Assembly: GCA_016721865.1 (NCBI GenBank)
Contig: JADKHF010000049.1
Location: forward strand, 1-64,000
Direction of reading: 5' to 3'
DNA: 64,000 nt
From: Nitrosomonas sp.
GTDB taxonomy: Bacteria > Pseudomonadota > Gammaproteobacteria > Burkholderiales > Nitrosomonadaceae
Shown here in pieces: positions 29,511-38,856 of the stretch. The notes under the pieces are model-generated. The model was not told the origin of the DNA, ran no database searches, and saw nothing but the letters and a program-made list of their open reading frames with translations. A program made the position numbers and the translations under genes. Numbering within the stretch: position 1 is the stretch's first letter; each line of letters opens with the position of its first letter.

Positions 29511-29704
29511 TACGATTCATCCTCATGGTAAAGTACAAAAAAATCCCTTTCGGGGTGAGGATGAATTATGTTATTAAAACTGGTTGCTGAGGGGTGTTTC
29601 TCCGCGATAGCGGCTTCGTTCAACCCTATGCTCAAGTGTGCGCAGTCAGATCAAATCACAAACAGTCTGCGGGTAGTTGCGGCTCATGCTACTTCAGGCA
29701 ATAA

Positions 29705-30904
29705 ATGAACACCCTCGATACCTTCCAGTTTGCCTTCCGTTCATTGACGGCGCATCGTTTGCGCACCCTGTTATCGGCATCGGGGATTGCCATTGGCATT
29801 GCTGCGGTGATTCTTCTGACTGCTATCGGTGACGGTGTTCAGCGTTTCGTATTATCGGAATTCACCCAGTTTGGCACCAATATCGTCACAATTACCCCGG
29901 GGAAAATCAATACCCATGGCGGCTCATTGGGTGCCATCGGCAGCGCACGGTTATTAACGATAGACGACGCCATTGCGCTAAAACAAAGCCGCTATGCGGA
30001 ATATACCAATGCCAGCGTGGTCGGCAATGCGGAAATCCGCGCACAGGGCCGCAGCAGACGGGTTACCGCGTATGGCCAGGGACCTGATTTCGCCCGGGCT
30101 TTCAATATGCAAATCGCTACCGGGCAATTCCTGCCGGATGATGATCCACGCAATCCACGCGCGTATGTCGTGCTGGGCGCCAAAGTACGCGCTGAATTGT
30201 TTGGCGACACCAATCCACTCGGCGCTTTGCTGCAAGTCGGCGGGTCTCGCTTTCGCGTAATCGGCGTAATGGCATCTAAAGGTAATGTGCTCGGATTTGA
30301 TCTGGACGATACGGTTTTTATGCCCACAGCCCGTGCATTAGAAGTATTTAACCGGCAAGGTGTAATGGAAATCAATTTCTCCTATTTCCCCGACGCGCCG
30401 GTACAAGCGGTAGTCAACGACATTCAACGCATCCTGGTCGCACGGCATGGCCGCGAGGATTTCACCGTCAAGCAGCAACAGCAAATGCTCAATACGTTAT
30501 CTACGGTTCTGAGTGTATTAAAGTTCGCCGTTGCCGCGCTTGGCGGCATTTCATTACTGGTCGGCGCAGTCGGCATGGTCACGCTGATGCATATCGCGGT
30601 TTCCGAACGCGTATCAGAAATCGGCCTGCTCACTGCATTAGGCGCGACACGCGCCCGCATCCGTATTTTATTTTTGCTGGAATCGATCGCCCTTTCCACC
30701 CTCGGCGGTCTGGCAGGATTGATCATCGGAACCGGCACCGCATGGCTGCTCAAACTTCTGATTAGCGGTTTGCCAGTGAATATCCCGTGGGACTTTGTAT
30801 TCGGTGCGCTGTTTTTGTCCCTGCTGATCGGTCTCGCCGCCGGCGTCATACCGGCAATGCGCGCTGCAAAACTGAATCCGGTAGATGCTTTACGCACGGA
30901 TTAG
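29705..30904 (+). CDS. MacB-type ABC permease, second copy, intact
   Basis: A 399-residue permease without frameshift. One N-terminal helix (LRTLLSASGIAIGIAAVILLTAI), a periplasmic MacB_PCD domain (FSEFTQFGTNIVTITPGK-like segment) and three C-terminal helices with SERVSEIGLLTALGATRARI and LAAGVIPAMRAAKLNPVDALRTD. The ATG overlaps a TGA that closes a short upstream frame ending ATSGNK, so it was probably the later cistron of an operon whose front part was removed by IS91-like copy 2. Its start matches the stub at 20199. Its ATPase is likely the MacB-type protein at 18331, now about 10 kb away. Confidence 0.88.
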   Translation: MNTLDTFQFAFRSLTAHRLRTLLSASGIAIGIAAVILLTAIGDGVQRFVLSEFTQFGTNIVTITPGKINTHGGSLGAIGSARLLTIDDAIALKQSRYAEYTNASVVGNAEIRAQGRSRRVTAYGQGPDFARAFNMQIATGQFLPDDDPRNPRAYVVLGAKVRAELFGDTNPLGALLQVGGSRFRVIGVMASKGNVLGFDLDDTVFMPTARALEVFNRQGVMEINFSYFPDAPVQAVVNDIQRILVARHGREDFTVKQQQQMLNTLSTVLSVLKFAVAALGGISLLVGAVGMVTLMHIAVSERVSEIGLLTALGATRARIRILFLLESIALSTLGGLAGLIIGTGTAWLLKLLISGLPVNIPWDFVFGALFLSLLIGLAAGVIPAMRAAKLNPVDALRTD

Positions 30905-31070
30905 AAAGACGTTTATCTGGCCGCACGTGCTTAAAGATATGAATTCTTACCCCGGCACCACTGTCCCGCCATTGTAAAAGATGCCTCCACTTCGTACGCT
31001 TTCGATTGATATATAATCTGAACACACTTTACTCGCAGAATAGCATCGCATATCAGAATGCAGATTGAGC

Positions 31071-32354
31071 ATGAAAAACACTATAAAGTTTTGTGGTCTT
31101 GTAATGCTGGCAAATATTTGTATTGTTTCATGCTATGCAGAAAATAAAAGCGACCACAGAATCAAAACTGCTGATGGTAATTTTGAGATAGGACTCAACG
31201 GTCGTGGGCATTTGGATGTACATTCACTCTATCCAGATCAAGCAAATCCGGATTACCCTCCATTCGGCAGTCAGCTTCTAAGTAGTAATGATCGAGATGG
31301 GTTTAATTGGCGCAGAACTTATGCCTCGCTGACAGGAAAAGTTTATGGCGTCAATTTCAAATTTGAGAATGACTTTGCGGTTAATGCTACCACCCCGTTT
31401 CCACATAGCCTCCGTGAAGCCTGGGTATCCACAAAACTAGGCCCGGGCCAGATCACACTCGGTCAATTCAAGGCTTATCGAGGCATGGAAGAATTAACCA
31501 GCTCCAATGAACTCACGCTCATGGAGCGCCCATCCACTTCATCTACCGGAATATATACCGGACGACAATTTTTAACCGGAATCGGTTACAAGGCAATGAT
31601 CAGGGATAATATTGGCATTGGCGCCGATGTCATGAGTCTTTCTCATTTTGGTTTGCCTATTGATGGTATAACTTACGGTGGTCGGGCTGTTTGGCTGCCC
31701 ATCAATAAAGAAGGCAACATTCTGCACCTCGGATTCTCTATCAGCAGAGATACTGCCAATAAAGATTCTCTGTCTGCCAATATAGTGGATATTTATGGTG
31801 GACGTTTGGGAATAAATAAATCTTTGGGGATAGCAGGGGCAAGTTCTGGCGCACCTAATAGTAATAGCCAATCTACCTTTTCTACCGAAGCAGCGTATTC
31901 TATCGGGCCGTTAACTCTTCAAGGTGAATATGCGATATCAAATCTTGACAATACACATCAAGTAAATGGAAACATAAAGGATTCTACGATTCATGCCTTC
32001 TATGTGCAGGGAAGCTGGTTTATGACCGGCGAGAATGCGGTTTATAGGAAGGATCGTGGCGCTTTTGGCAAACCCCAGCCTGGCGGTAAATGGGGTGCGC
32101 TAGAAATTGCCGGACGCTATGATCTTGCTGAAAACATTAATCAAAATCTCACTGCAGATCCGTGCAAAACAGGCACTTCAAAATGTCAGGTTCAAGTAAT
32201 CACATTGGGAGTCAATTGGTACCCTTATCAGGGTATCCGTTTTATGCTGAACTATTACCTTACCGATGCCATGATTGGAAATGCGGGCTTAGGCACACTA
32301 ACACGAAAAGATAGCTTGTCTGTTCTTTCTGTCCGTACCCAAATAAGTTTTTAA
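31071..32354 (+). CDS. outer-membrane porin, OprO/OprP (phosphate-selective porin) type
   Basis: A 427-residue protein with signal peptide MKNTIKFCGLVMLANICIVS and a long run of amphipathic beta strands ending in the typical aromatic C-terminus (SVRTQISF). Family signatures include NWRRTYASLTGKVYGVNFKFENDF, LREAWVSTKLGPGQITLGQFK and VITLGVNWYPYQGIRFMLNYYLTDA. It should form a trimeric beta-barrel that passes anions such as phosphate or pyrophosphate; the substrate is not shown here. A TTG two codons upstream (31065) is less likely than the ATG at 31071. Confidence 0.87.
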   Translation: MKNTIKFCGLVMLANICIVSCYAENKSDHRIKTADGNFEIGLNGRGHLDVHSLYPDQANPDYPPFGSQLLSSNDRDGFNWRRTYASLTGKVYGVNFKFENDFAVNATTPFPHSLREAWVSTKLGPGQITLGQFKAYRGMEELTSSNELTLMERPSTSSTGIYTGRQFLTGIGYKAMIRDNIGIGADVMSLSHFGLPIDGITYGGRAVWLPINKEGNILHLGFSISRDTANKDSLSANIVDIYGGRLGINKSLGIAGASSGAPNSNSQSTFSTEAAYSIGPLTLQGEYAISNLDNTHQVNGNIKDSTIHAFYVQGSWFMTGENAVYRKDRGAFGKPQPGGKWGALEIAGRYDLAENINQNLTADPCKTGTSKCQVQVITLGVNWYPYQGIRFMLNYYLTDAMIGNAGLGTLTRKDSLSVLSVRTQISF

Positions 32355-32426
32355 TTCAAGAAGTGCGCTAAAATGAACACGAAAACTTTCTTCTATTTAC
32401 CAACGAATCGATTGAGGGAACAACTT

Positions 32427-32966
32427 ATGCGTATTTTTCTCGCTTTGATCATAACTTTTCTGATTAATCCCGCTTTTGCCTGCAACAGCGCCCTGCTGGA
32501 TCATGATTTTCGCAAACTTGCGGCGCCGGATACTGTGAATTTATGTGAAGCCTACTCTGGCAAAGTGCTGCTTGTCGTCAATACGGCGAGTAAATGCGGC
32601 TATACGCCGCAATATGAAGGATTGGAACAGTTACACGAAAAATATCAACAAAAGGGGCTTGTCGTATTGGGCTTCCCGTCGAATGACTTTATGGGACAGG
32701 AACCGGGAACTGAAGCGGAAATACAGGATTTCTGCCGCCTGACCTACGACGTCAAATTTCCGATGTTTGAGAAAACACCGGTAAAAAAAGAACATGCGCA
32801 CCCTTTCTATGTGCAATTGGCCAAACTATCAGGCACCTACCCCACATGGAATTTCCAGAAATACCTGATTGGCCGAGACGGCAAGCTCATTACGCAATTC
32901 AGTCCGCACACCAAACCGTTTGACCCGGCGATTGTGACAGCCATCGAACAAGCTTTGCAAAATTGA
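32427..32966 (+). CDS. glutathione-peroxidase-family protein, exported
   Basis: A 179-residue protein from the ATG at 32427, chosen because it opens a signal peptide (MRIFLALIITFLINPAFA); a longer frame starts at 32373. GPx motifs: LLVVNTASKCGYTPQYEGLE with a peroxidatic Cys in place of selenocysteine, VLGFPSNDFMGQEPG with the Gln, and WNFQKYLI with the Trp/Asn of the catalytic tetrad. It should reduce peroxides in the periplasm, probably with thioredoxin-like donors, as is usual for Cys-type enzymes. It follows the porin by about 70 bp. Confidence 0.9.
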   Translation: MRIFLALIITFLINPAFACNSALLDHDFRKLAAPDTVNLCEAYSGKVLLVVNTASKCGYTPQYEGLEQLHEKYQQKGLVVLGFPSNDFMGQEPGTEAEIQDFCRLTYDVKFPMFEKTPVKKEHAHPFYVQLAKLSGTYPTWNFQKYLIGRDGKLITQFSPHTKPFDPAIVTAIEQALQN

Positions 32967-33156
32967 TGCGATAAAAATTCTTTCAAACACAGCGAACCTT
33001 CGCATGTCGTGTTGGAAAAAATCGGGTAGCACCAGAACTGAGCCGGCTTTCAAATCTATCATTCTCAATGAATTGCAGATTCCCGGCTCATTCCCACCTT
33101 GCTTGGCTCTTGGAATGTCCTGACAAAGGAATTGAGGTTAAAAGATATTTTATCGT

Positions 33157-34152
33157 TCACTGCGTATTTTTCTTTTCCTTGAACGGCGAAGTCCCTCTGC
33201 CCTTCACAAATACCATTGTGAAATGCACGCAACCGCCAAGAACCGCCACGACAATACGGTTCAGATATACAAGAAAAGCCAGCAATACCGCATCTGATGC
33301 CGGTGTTCCGATCATTGCAAATAACCAGACAAGCACCCCTTCTCTGACGCCTACGCCCCCAAGCGATATGGGCAGTACCGTCGACAAATACACCAGCGGC
33401 ACAACGAAAAGATAGAACGATATGGGAACATCTATCTGGAGAAGTGAGCCAAAATAATAAAATATCCAAATTTCGCTGGCTTGAAAGGCGGTACTCAGCA
33501 ACAGGGTTTTCAGCGCCAGCGAAATCGGGAAGGATTTCATCAGCACGACGAACTGCCGCACAATAGCGCCAACCTTGGTGGAATATCCGGCAACAGATCC
33601 AAGGCGCCCCAGGTGACTTGTTCCCAGGAGCGTTGCCAGAAGCACGAGCAAAATACCTGCTACGACTGCGGGCGAGATCAGCAGGACATGGTTTCCCACT
33701 TCGTGTCCTAACGACGACGAAATCGCGAGCGCCCCGATTGCCCCAATGATCGCAACGCCAAACAAGCCAAACCCGCGCTCTATGATCACTGTGGTCAGAA
33801 TCGCAGTGGTAGCCGCGCCAGTTTTGGACTGACACATAGCGATTCTAACCACGTCTCCACCAAGAACGCCGGGAAGCGCGACGCCATAGGATGTGCCGGT
33901 CAAATAGAAATAGAACGCATCGAATCTGCTGATTTTTACTCTAAAGAACTGCAGAATCATTCGCCAGCGTTCGGCTGCCAGACTGAGACCAATCAGTAAT
34001 ACCACAGGACCAGACCACATTTCATGGATAACGCCCGACTCGACGAGCATACGCACCGAATTCCACTCTATGAGTTGAACCAGATAGTAAAGTAGTGAAA
34101 CGGAAAGGATTGCCTGGAAAACGCGGATCCATACCGTTCTCGAAATTCTCAT
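33157..34152 (-). CDS. flippase-like membrane protein (lysylphosphatidylglycerol-synthase TM family)
   Basis: A 331-residue integral membrane protein with about eight helices. Family motifs include FYFYLTGTSYGVALPGVLGGDVVRI near residue 80, TVIIERGFGLFGV near 120, and SLGGVGVREGVLVWLF near 265. Proteins with this LPG_synthase_TM (UPF0104) domain include AglD-type and MprF membrane parts, thought to move lipid-linked substrates. It is the last gene of a minus-strand group with an epimerase, an ATP-grasp ligase and a polyprenyl-phosphate-type glycosyltransferase, though 367 bp separate it from the epimerase. Confidence 0.82.
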   Translation of the reverse strand: MRISRTVWIRVFQAILSVSLLYYLVQLIEWNSVRMLVESGVIHEMWSGPVVLLIGLSLAAERWRMILQFFRVKISRFDAFYFYLTGTSYGVALPGVLGGDVVRIAMCQSKTGAATTAILTTVIIERGFGLFGVAIIGAIGALAISSSLGHEVGNHVLLISPAVVAGILLVLLATLLGTSHLGRLGSVAGYSTKVGAIVRQFVVLMKSFPISLALKTLLLSTAFQASEIWIFYYFGSLLQIDVPISFYLFVVPLVYLSTVLPISLGGVGVREGVLVWLFAMIGTPASDAVLLAFLVYLNRIVVAVLGGCVHFTMVFVKGRGTSPFKEKKNTQ

Positions 34153-34519
34153 ACTGAGAATCTCACGACCCGGTCACCAGCTTCTTAGACGATCGGTGTT
34201 TGAATGGGGAGAAAGAACGCCGAAATGATCACGATTTTTTTCCACTCCATTCCGACCATTTCACTTGCACCAGAAGCGCTATTGTTTCCGCATCAAATAC
34301 GGCGTTGATTATTCGTGGGGAGTTCCCCCGGCAACCATGCCGGGAGGCATGTCGCCCGGCCCGTGCTTGAAAGAGGTGATTGCATCTGTCGATTCGGATG
34401 TGGTGTTTGAGGTGAATGAAATCGACGCGCGAAAAGTTGCCGCCGATAACATTTGCTCCAAGCGTGGCGCGTTAAATACGAGGCCGGCATGAATGGTCGA
34501 TAACGGGCCAATTATGCCA
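34153..34519. other. intergenic region with possible decayed coding sequence
   Basis: Frames are open on both strands (plus 34265-34492; minus continuing from the epimerase region), but neither gives a family match I can recognise nor a convincing start. The stretch GGAGTTCCCCCGGCAACCAT-GCCGGGAGG can fold weakly. It may be an eroded gene within the glycan cluster. Confidence 0.35.
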
Positions 34520-35419
34520 TCAACTGGCTGATATTCCATAATATTTCGCAGTGTTTTTGTCTTCAAGCATTCTGGCGATATCGTTTGCTGCCGATGCGAA
34601 GCTCCATTCAGGGCTCCATGAAAAGCATTCGCGGAAGCGGCTGCTGTCCATGAGTGAATACTCGTTGACATCCTTCCGGCTTTTCTTCTTGATAATGCCA
34701 TCCTGCCGTCCGAATGCGTGGTAGATGGCTTGTGCCATGTCCTCCAGACTGACAACTTCCCCGGAACCAAGATTGTAGATTCCGCTGACAGGTTGCAACA
34801 GCACCCTCTCGATGGCGCGGATCAGGTCCCTGATATAGATATATTCCCTGCGGATGCCCTTGACGCTGAGGGTAATCGGCTTTCCGTGATAGGCATTGCG
34901 GATAAAGTTCGTTACGACGTTGCTCTGGTATTCTCCAAGCCCGAAAACTTGCGCGATGCGTAGTGTGCTGATGCAAAGCCCGCGCCTGACGAAAAAGCCC
35001 GCTGTTGCTTCGGCGTGCAGTTTTGCGAGTGCATACAGGCTGTTCGGTTCAGGTGGCGTAGTCTCCAACCACGGGACAGGCGCCGTCCCGTAAACACCTC
35101 GGGTCGATGCCTGCACGACGTGGTTTACACCGCAGTCTTCCGCGGCCTGGAGCAAACGGTAATCAAGTTGACCATTCTCAAGCAAATTTGCATTCTCGCC
35201 AGCATATGTTCTTTGAGCCGACAGGTGGATTACGGCACTGCAACCCTGCAGGAGCTGGCGTAGTTCTTCGAGTGAATAGTCGGTGCGGATGCAGGATAGG
35301 GCTGGATCTGTGCAGTGGATTGCCTGGCGCGTTAGTGCCAGCACTTCATGTCCACCCTTGAGTGCAAGGGTCAGGTGCCTCCCGATAAAGCCGGCGGCGC
35401 CAGTAATGGCAATCTTCAT
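34520..35419 (-). CDS. NAD-dependent epimerase/dehydratase (extended SDR)
   Basis: A 299-residue protein starting MKIAITGAAGFIGRHL at 35419. NAD-binding GAAGFIG near residue 7, VIHLSAQRTYAGE, catalytic Ser/Thr in VVQASTRGVYG and the YALAK catalytic Tyr-Lys pair near residue 145. REYIYIRDLIRAI and YNLGSGEVVSLEDMA are typical of nucleotide-sugar epimerases or dehydratases. The start overlaps the stop of the ATP-grasp gene by 4 bases, so the two are translationally coupled. The exact sugar is unknown. Confidence 0.87.
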   Translation of the reverse strand: MKIAITGAAGFIGRHLTLALKGGHEVLALTRQAIHCTDPALSCIRTDYSLEELRQLLQGCSAVIHLSAQRTYAGENANLLENGQLDYRLLQAAEDCGVNHVVQASTRGVYGTAPVPWLETTPPEPNSLYALAKLHAEATAGFFVRRGLCISTLRIAQVFGLGEYQSNVVTNFIRNAYHGKPITLSVKGIRREYIYIRDLIRAIERVLLQPVSGIYNLGSGEVVSLEDMAQAIYHAFGRQDGIIKKKSRKDVNEYSLMDSSRFRECFSWSPEWSFASAANDIARMLEDKNTAKYYGISAS

Positions 35420-36519
35420 CCCTTTTTGTCCTCGACTATAATTTGATAGCCACATTTCTCCATATATCCGTTCATGCGCCTGATCTTCTCGCCTGGGGTG
35501 TAATACCAAGCCACGTGCTGCGCACCCGGATGTTCGCTGATTTGTACGAAGAGCTCATCCGGTGGCTGGCAGAAAAACTCGAGCATGCCTGCATTCACGC
35601 TGAGTTCGTCCGGGAACGTGACAGGCAGTCCTTGCAATTGGGAAATAACACATTGGAGCAGGTCGACTCCGGTGGCTAACTTGATGAGTTGCCACATATG
35701 ACATCCGTCGAGTCTGGGGGTTACTTCAATCAGATAAGGTGTGTCGCCACGCATCTTGATCTGAAAATAGACAGGGCCGTTCTCGATGCCGAGCGCCGCA
35801 GCAGTTGCCTTTACGAGTCGCTTCACGTTGAATACTGCACCTTCCGAGAGTGAAGCGGGGAGGAAATGTTTATGGATAATGCCACCGTCGAACTGCGGCC
35901 ATGCTTCCCGGTCCGAGGGAAGAAAGAACTTCATCTCTCGGTTGACCATGTAGCCATTTACGGAGATCTCCTGCCCGACGATTTTCTCTTCGAGAATGGC
36001 TTTGCCAATCCTGGAGTAACCAACGGCGATGTCGAATGCCCGGGGGATTTCGGCACGGTCTGTGATCATTTGGACCCCGCGTTGCCCTTGGCTATCAACC
36101 GGTTTGATCATGGCCGGAAGCGGAACAGTTGTTTCCTGCTGCGGGTCTGACAGTACCTCGAATGCAACGGCGCCATAGGTATCCCTGAGCAGGGAGCGCA
36201 GCTTTGCCTTGTTGGCGCATGTCGTCGCAGCCGCATAACTCGCCAGGGTTGGCAAGCCAAGCTTCTCAGCGACGTAGGTTAGAGTCGGCATTGCGATGTC
36301 CGACCCCACCGAATATATGTAATCAATGCCTTGTTGCATGGAATAAGCCAGTACCGCGTCCTTGTCCGCGATGTCGATCATCGAGAAACAATCAACATAG
36401 CGCAATCCAGGACCATCTGAGCTGTAGCTGAGCGCGTGAACCTCAAAATGTCCGGAAAGTCTCTCAATCAGGTCGAGTTGCGCATCCCCGATGCCAAGCA
36501 CCAGGAATTTCTTCTTCAT
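35416..36519 (-). CDS. ATP-grasp family ligase
   Basis: A 367-residue protein. An N-terminal Rossmann-like part (KFLVLGIGDAQLDLIERL) precedes an ATP-grasp domain: CANKAKLRSLL, PAMIKPVDSQGQRGV (ATP-binding Lys and loop), ILEEKIVGQEISVNGYMV, YFQIKMRGDTPYLIEVTPRLDGCH (metal-binding Glu/Asn-type site). It resembles carboxylate-amine/thiol ligases of the PurK/CarB/BioC-like ATP-grasp_4 group. In a sugar cluster it could join an amino acid or acid to an amino sugar; this is inference. It is encoded between the GT2 gene and the epimerase and overlaps the latter. Confidence 0.82.
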   Translation of the reverse strand: MKKKFLVLGIGDAQLDLIERLSGHFEVHALSYSSDGPGLRYVDCFSMIDIADKDAVLAYSMQQGIDYIYSVGSDIAMPTLTYVAEKLGLPTLASYAAATTCANKAKLRSLLRDTYGAVAFEVLSDPQQETTVPLPAMIKPVDSQGQRGVQMITDRAEIPRAFDIAVGYSRIGKAILEEKIVGQEISVNGYMVNREMKFFLPSDREAWPQFDGGIIHKHFLPASLSEGAVFNVKRLVKATAAALGIENGPVYFQIKMRGDTPYLIEVTPRLDGCHMWQLIKLATGVDLLQCVISQLQGLPVTFPDELSVNAGMLEFFCQPPDELFVQISEHPGAQHVAWYYTPGEKIRRMNGYMEKCGYQIIVEDKKG

Positions 36520-36537
36520 GAAAATGATCGATTCATA

Positions 36538-37493
36538 TTAAGGACTCTCCCGATTTACGAGTTCGTGATGGCCAATCTTGTCTCTCACGAAATATTGCGG
36601 CATGTAGTTGACCCTCTGCAGGATTCGAATAAGATATTCCCCAAGGATCGAGAAAGCGAAGAAATTGAAGCCGGACAGGAAAAGCAGCAGCAGGGTTGTC
36701 GTTGTCCATCCCGGCACCTCAATTTCACCTGTGAGATAGCGCACCAGCAAGGCTGCTGCCAGGACGATACTGCTCAGCACGCCGATACCGCCGATCATCC
36801 CGGAGTATTCTTAGCGGCAACATGGAATAGCCGAGTAAATTGCTCATTGTCATGGATAGTAGCTTGGTCAGAGTATAACCGCTTCGTCCACCGTGCCGTG
36901 GTGAATGTAGAACTGTGGTATTGACTATCCGGCTCGTCACTGAACTGAACAGCATGCCCAGGGCTGGATTCAGTGTCCTCATATTGAGAACAGCGTTAAC
37001 GACAGGGCGACGGATCGCCCTGAAACTGGTGAATCGCAAGTCTTTGTCGCGATTGAGCATATAGGCGTTCACTGTGTGGATTGCCTGGCTTCCCAGCCTT
37101 CGAAACCAGTTGTGTTGCTTCATTAACGGCACACCCATTACCAGATCTATCTCGGGAGCAAGTGCGTCGAGCAGTTTCGGTATCTCTTCGGGAGGATTTT
37201 GCAAGTCGTCGTCTATGGTAATAACGATCTCGCCTTGTGCATGAGCCATTCCGCATAGCGTTGCACTGCTTTGTCCTGAGTTTCGCATGAGCTGAATAGC
37301 AGTTACTCGGGTATCCTGACGGGCAAGATTTTGCAGAACGTTCCAAGTGTTCCCCGGACCACAATCATCGACATAAACGACTCTCATAGTCAGCATTCAG
37401 TGAGGCCATAACTGAGGACAGACGAGAATTAAGCTCCGGAATAATTTTCTCGGAACCAAATACCGGAACAATTACACTATATTTCAATTTCAC
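36538..37493 (-). CDS. family 2 glycosyltransferase, DPM1/ArnC-like (two frameshifts)
   Basis: Reconstructed as about 318 residues. From a GTG at 37493 the product starts KLKYSVIVPVFGSEKIIPEL; a missing or extra base near 37380 leads into VVYVDDCGPGNTWNVL (nucleotide-sugar DxD area). The acceptor motif IVITIDDDLQNPPEEIPKLL is intact. Near 36800 a second shift leads to two C-terminal membrane helices (VLSSIVLAAALLVRYL; LLLLFLSGFNFFAFSILGEYL) and YFVRDKIG. This layout is typical of enzymes that transfer sugars to undecaprenyl phosphate on the cytoplasmic face. First gene of the glycan cluster; the upstream 37494-37785 stretch holds its promoter region but no gene. Confidence 0.82.
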
Positions 37494-37785
37494 TCAATCC
37501 TTAATGAGGGATTTTCAAAAATGCCAGACCCCTTCTCCAGAAATGACCTATTTAAAGTAGCATCGAATCGCTCCATCATGTCAAATCAGTAGTGCCCGGA
37601 GATTCGGGAATTGCCACATGATAACTGATCGAACGACCATTACCAAACGGCATTCTTTGCACTGACAAAGGATTCGGATTTCACAAAATTCGTGACTAAT
37701 CTGCAGAAAAAGTTTGAGGTTTCAATCACACCCCGGTTAAAACAGGACTTATCCGGCGCTCTCGCTGGCATTCTCCGGTTCATTT

Positions 37786-38856
37786 TCACGATACACCCAG
37801 GCCATAAAACAATTGGTAGCCCAACGCCAACATCACCGAGCCCAAAAACAAGCCGATAATACCACCCGTCGCCATGCCGCCTAACGCGCCCAATAGAATG
37901 ACCGGCATTGGGGCATCAACGCCACGGCCTAACACCAGGGGTTTGAGGATATTATCCAGCATACCGGCAACGAAGGCATAAACGGCAAACATCACCGCCA
38001 CTGCGGTGGAATCATTGGTATAAAACACATAAACGATGGCTGGCAGCGAGACCAGTCCGACAGGGATCTGCGCAATGCCAAACACCAGGACCAACAAGGC
38101 CCAGATACCGGCGGCAGGAATGCCCACCAAGATAAAACCCGCCCCCAGTAAAAGCGCCTGCAGGCAGGCAATGCCGATGACCCCCTGCGCCACGGCGCGG
38201 ATGGTCGCGATCGAGAGCGCGACCAAAGCATCCCCCTTCTCGGTTCCGGCTATCCGCCCGGCAATCGCCTTGGCCGCCGCATGGCCTGATACGTTGTAGG
38301 CCATCCATACCCCGGCAAGTATCAGTGCAATCAGAAACATCAAAATGCCTGTGCCAGCGCTGGCGGCATAGCCCAGCAGTTGTTTAGTGATTACGGCGAT
38401 TTTGGGTTCATATTTCGTCACGACAGCCCCTAAATCCGTATGCGCAGCCGACCATAGCGCATATAACTTCTCTCCCACAAACGGCCATCCAGCGATGGAT
38501 TCACTGGGCACAGGCACTTGCAAAGCGCCACTTTGGATTTGTTTCACCAGATGGGTTGTTGAATCCGCAAAGGAAAAGATCAATAATGTGGCGGGGGTTA
38601 ATACGCTCAGCAGTATTGCCAGAACCAAAATCGTTGCGGCACGGCCATCCCTGCCGCCTATCCTGCGGGCGATCAACGCATGCAGGGGATACATGGCTAC
38701 GGCCAATATTACCGACCATAACATCAAGCCGATAAATGGTTTGAATATTTGATAGCAATAAACTACCAAAAAGAAGATTAATCCGACGCGAATGAATAAA
38801 TCGATCATTCTGCGCGAAATCAGCTTATCGAGGTCCTTTTCGGATAACGGATTCAT
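37786..38856 (-). CDS. AI-2E transporter family (PerM-like) protein
   Basis: A 356-residue membrane protein with about eight helices in the AI-2E/PerM pattern: YQIFKPFIGLMLWSVILAVAMYPLHAL, a central cytoplasmic or periplasmic part with FVGEKLYALW, and LDNILKPLVLGRG near residue 305, the family signature. Family members act in autoinducer-2 export, Na+/H+ exchange or folding roles, and none can be chosen here. The last residues (YGLGVS) look like a frameshift product; reading one frame over from about 37805 gives WVYRENEPENASESAG with a stop at 37749. Confidence 0.82.
   Translation of the reverse strand: MNPLSEKDLDKLISRRMIDLFIRVGLIFFLVVYCYQIFKPFIGLMLWSVILAVAMYPLHALIARRIGGRDGRAATILVLAILLSVLTPATLLIFSFADSTTHLVKQIQSGALQVPVPSESIAGWPFVGEKLYALWSAAHTDLGAVVTKYEPKIAVITKQLLGYAASAGTGILMFLIALILAGVWMAYNVSGHAAAKAIAGRIAGTEKGDALVALSIATIRAVAQGVIGIACLQALLLGAGFILVGIPAAGIWALLVLVFGIAQIPVGLVSLPAIVYVFYTNDSTAVAVMFAVYAFVAGMLDNILKPLVLGRGVDAPMPVILLGALGGMATGGIIGLFLGSVMLALGYQLFYGLGVS

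Larger units (their letters stand above)
27356..29624 (-). mobile_element. IS91-like element, copy 2
   Basis: The oriIS-like end begins AACGAGTAAGGTTAG at 27356 with the hairpin AGATTGTG...CACAATCT just inside. The other end matches copy 1 up to GTTGAACG (29617-29624 on the plus strand reads CGTTCAAC). The order on the minus strand is tyrosine recombinase then HUH transposase. Relative to copies 1 and 3 it has dozens of 1-3 base losses, mostly in short runs or dinucleotide repeats. Confidence 0.85.

Noticed and set aside
33065..33835. 256-codon minus-strand frame overlapping the flippase-like gene
   Set aside because: It is a +1 shadow of the conserved membrane protein frame.
34265..34492. 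75-codon plus-strand frame in the glycan cluster gap
   Set aside because: No family match, no ribosome-binding site, and equally open frames on the other strand.
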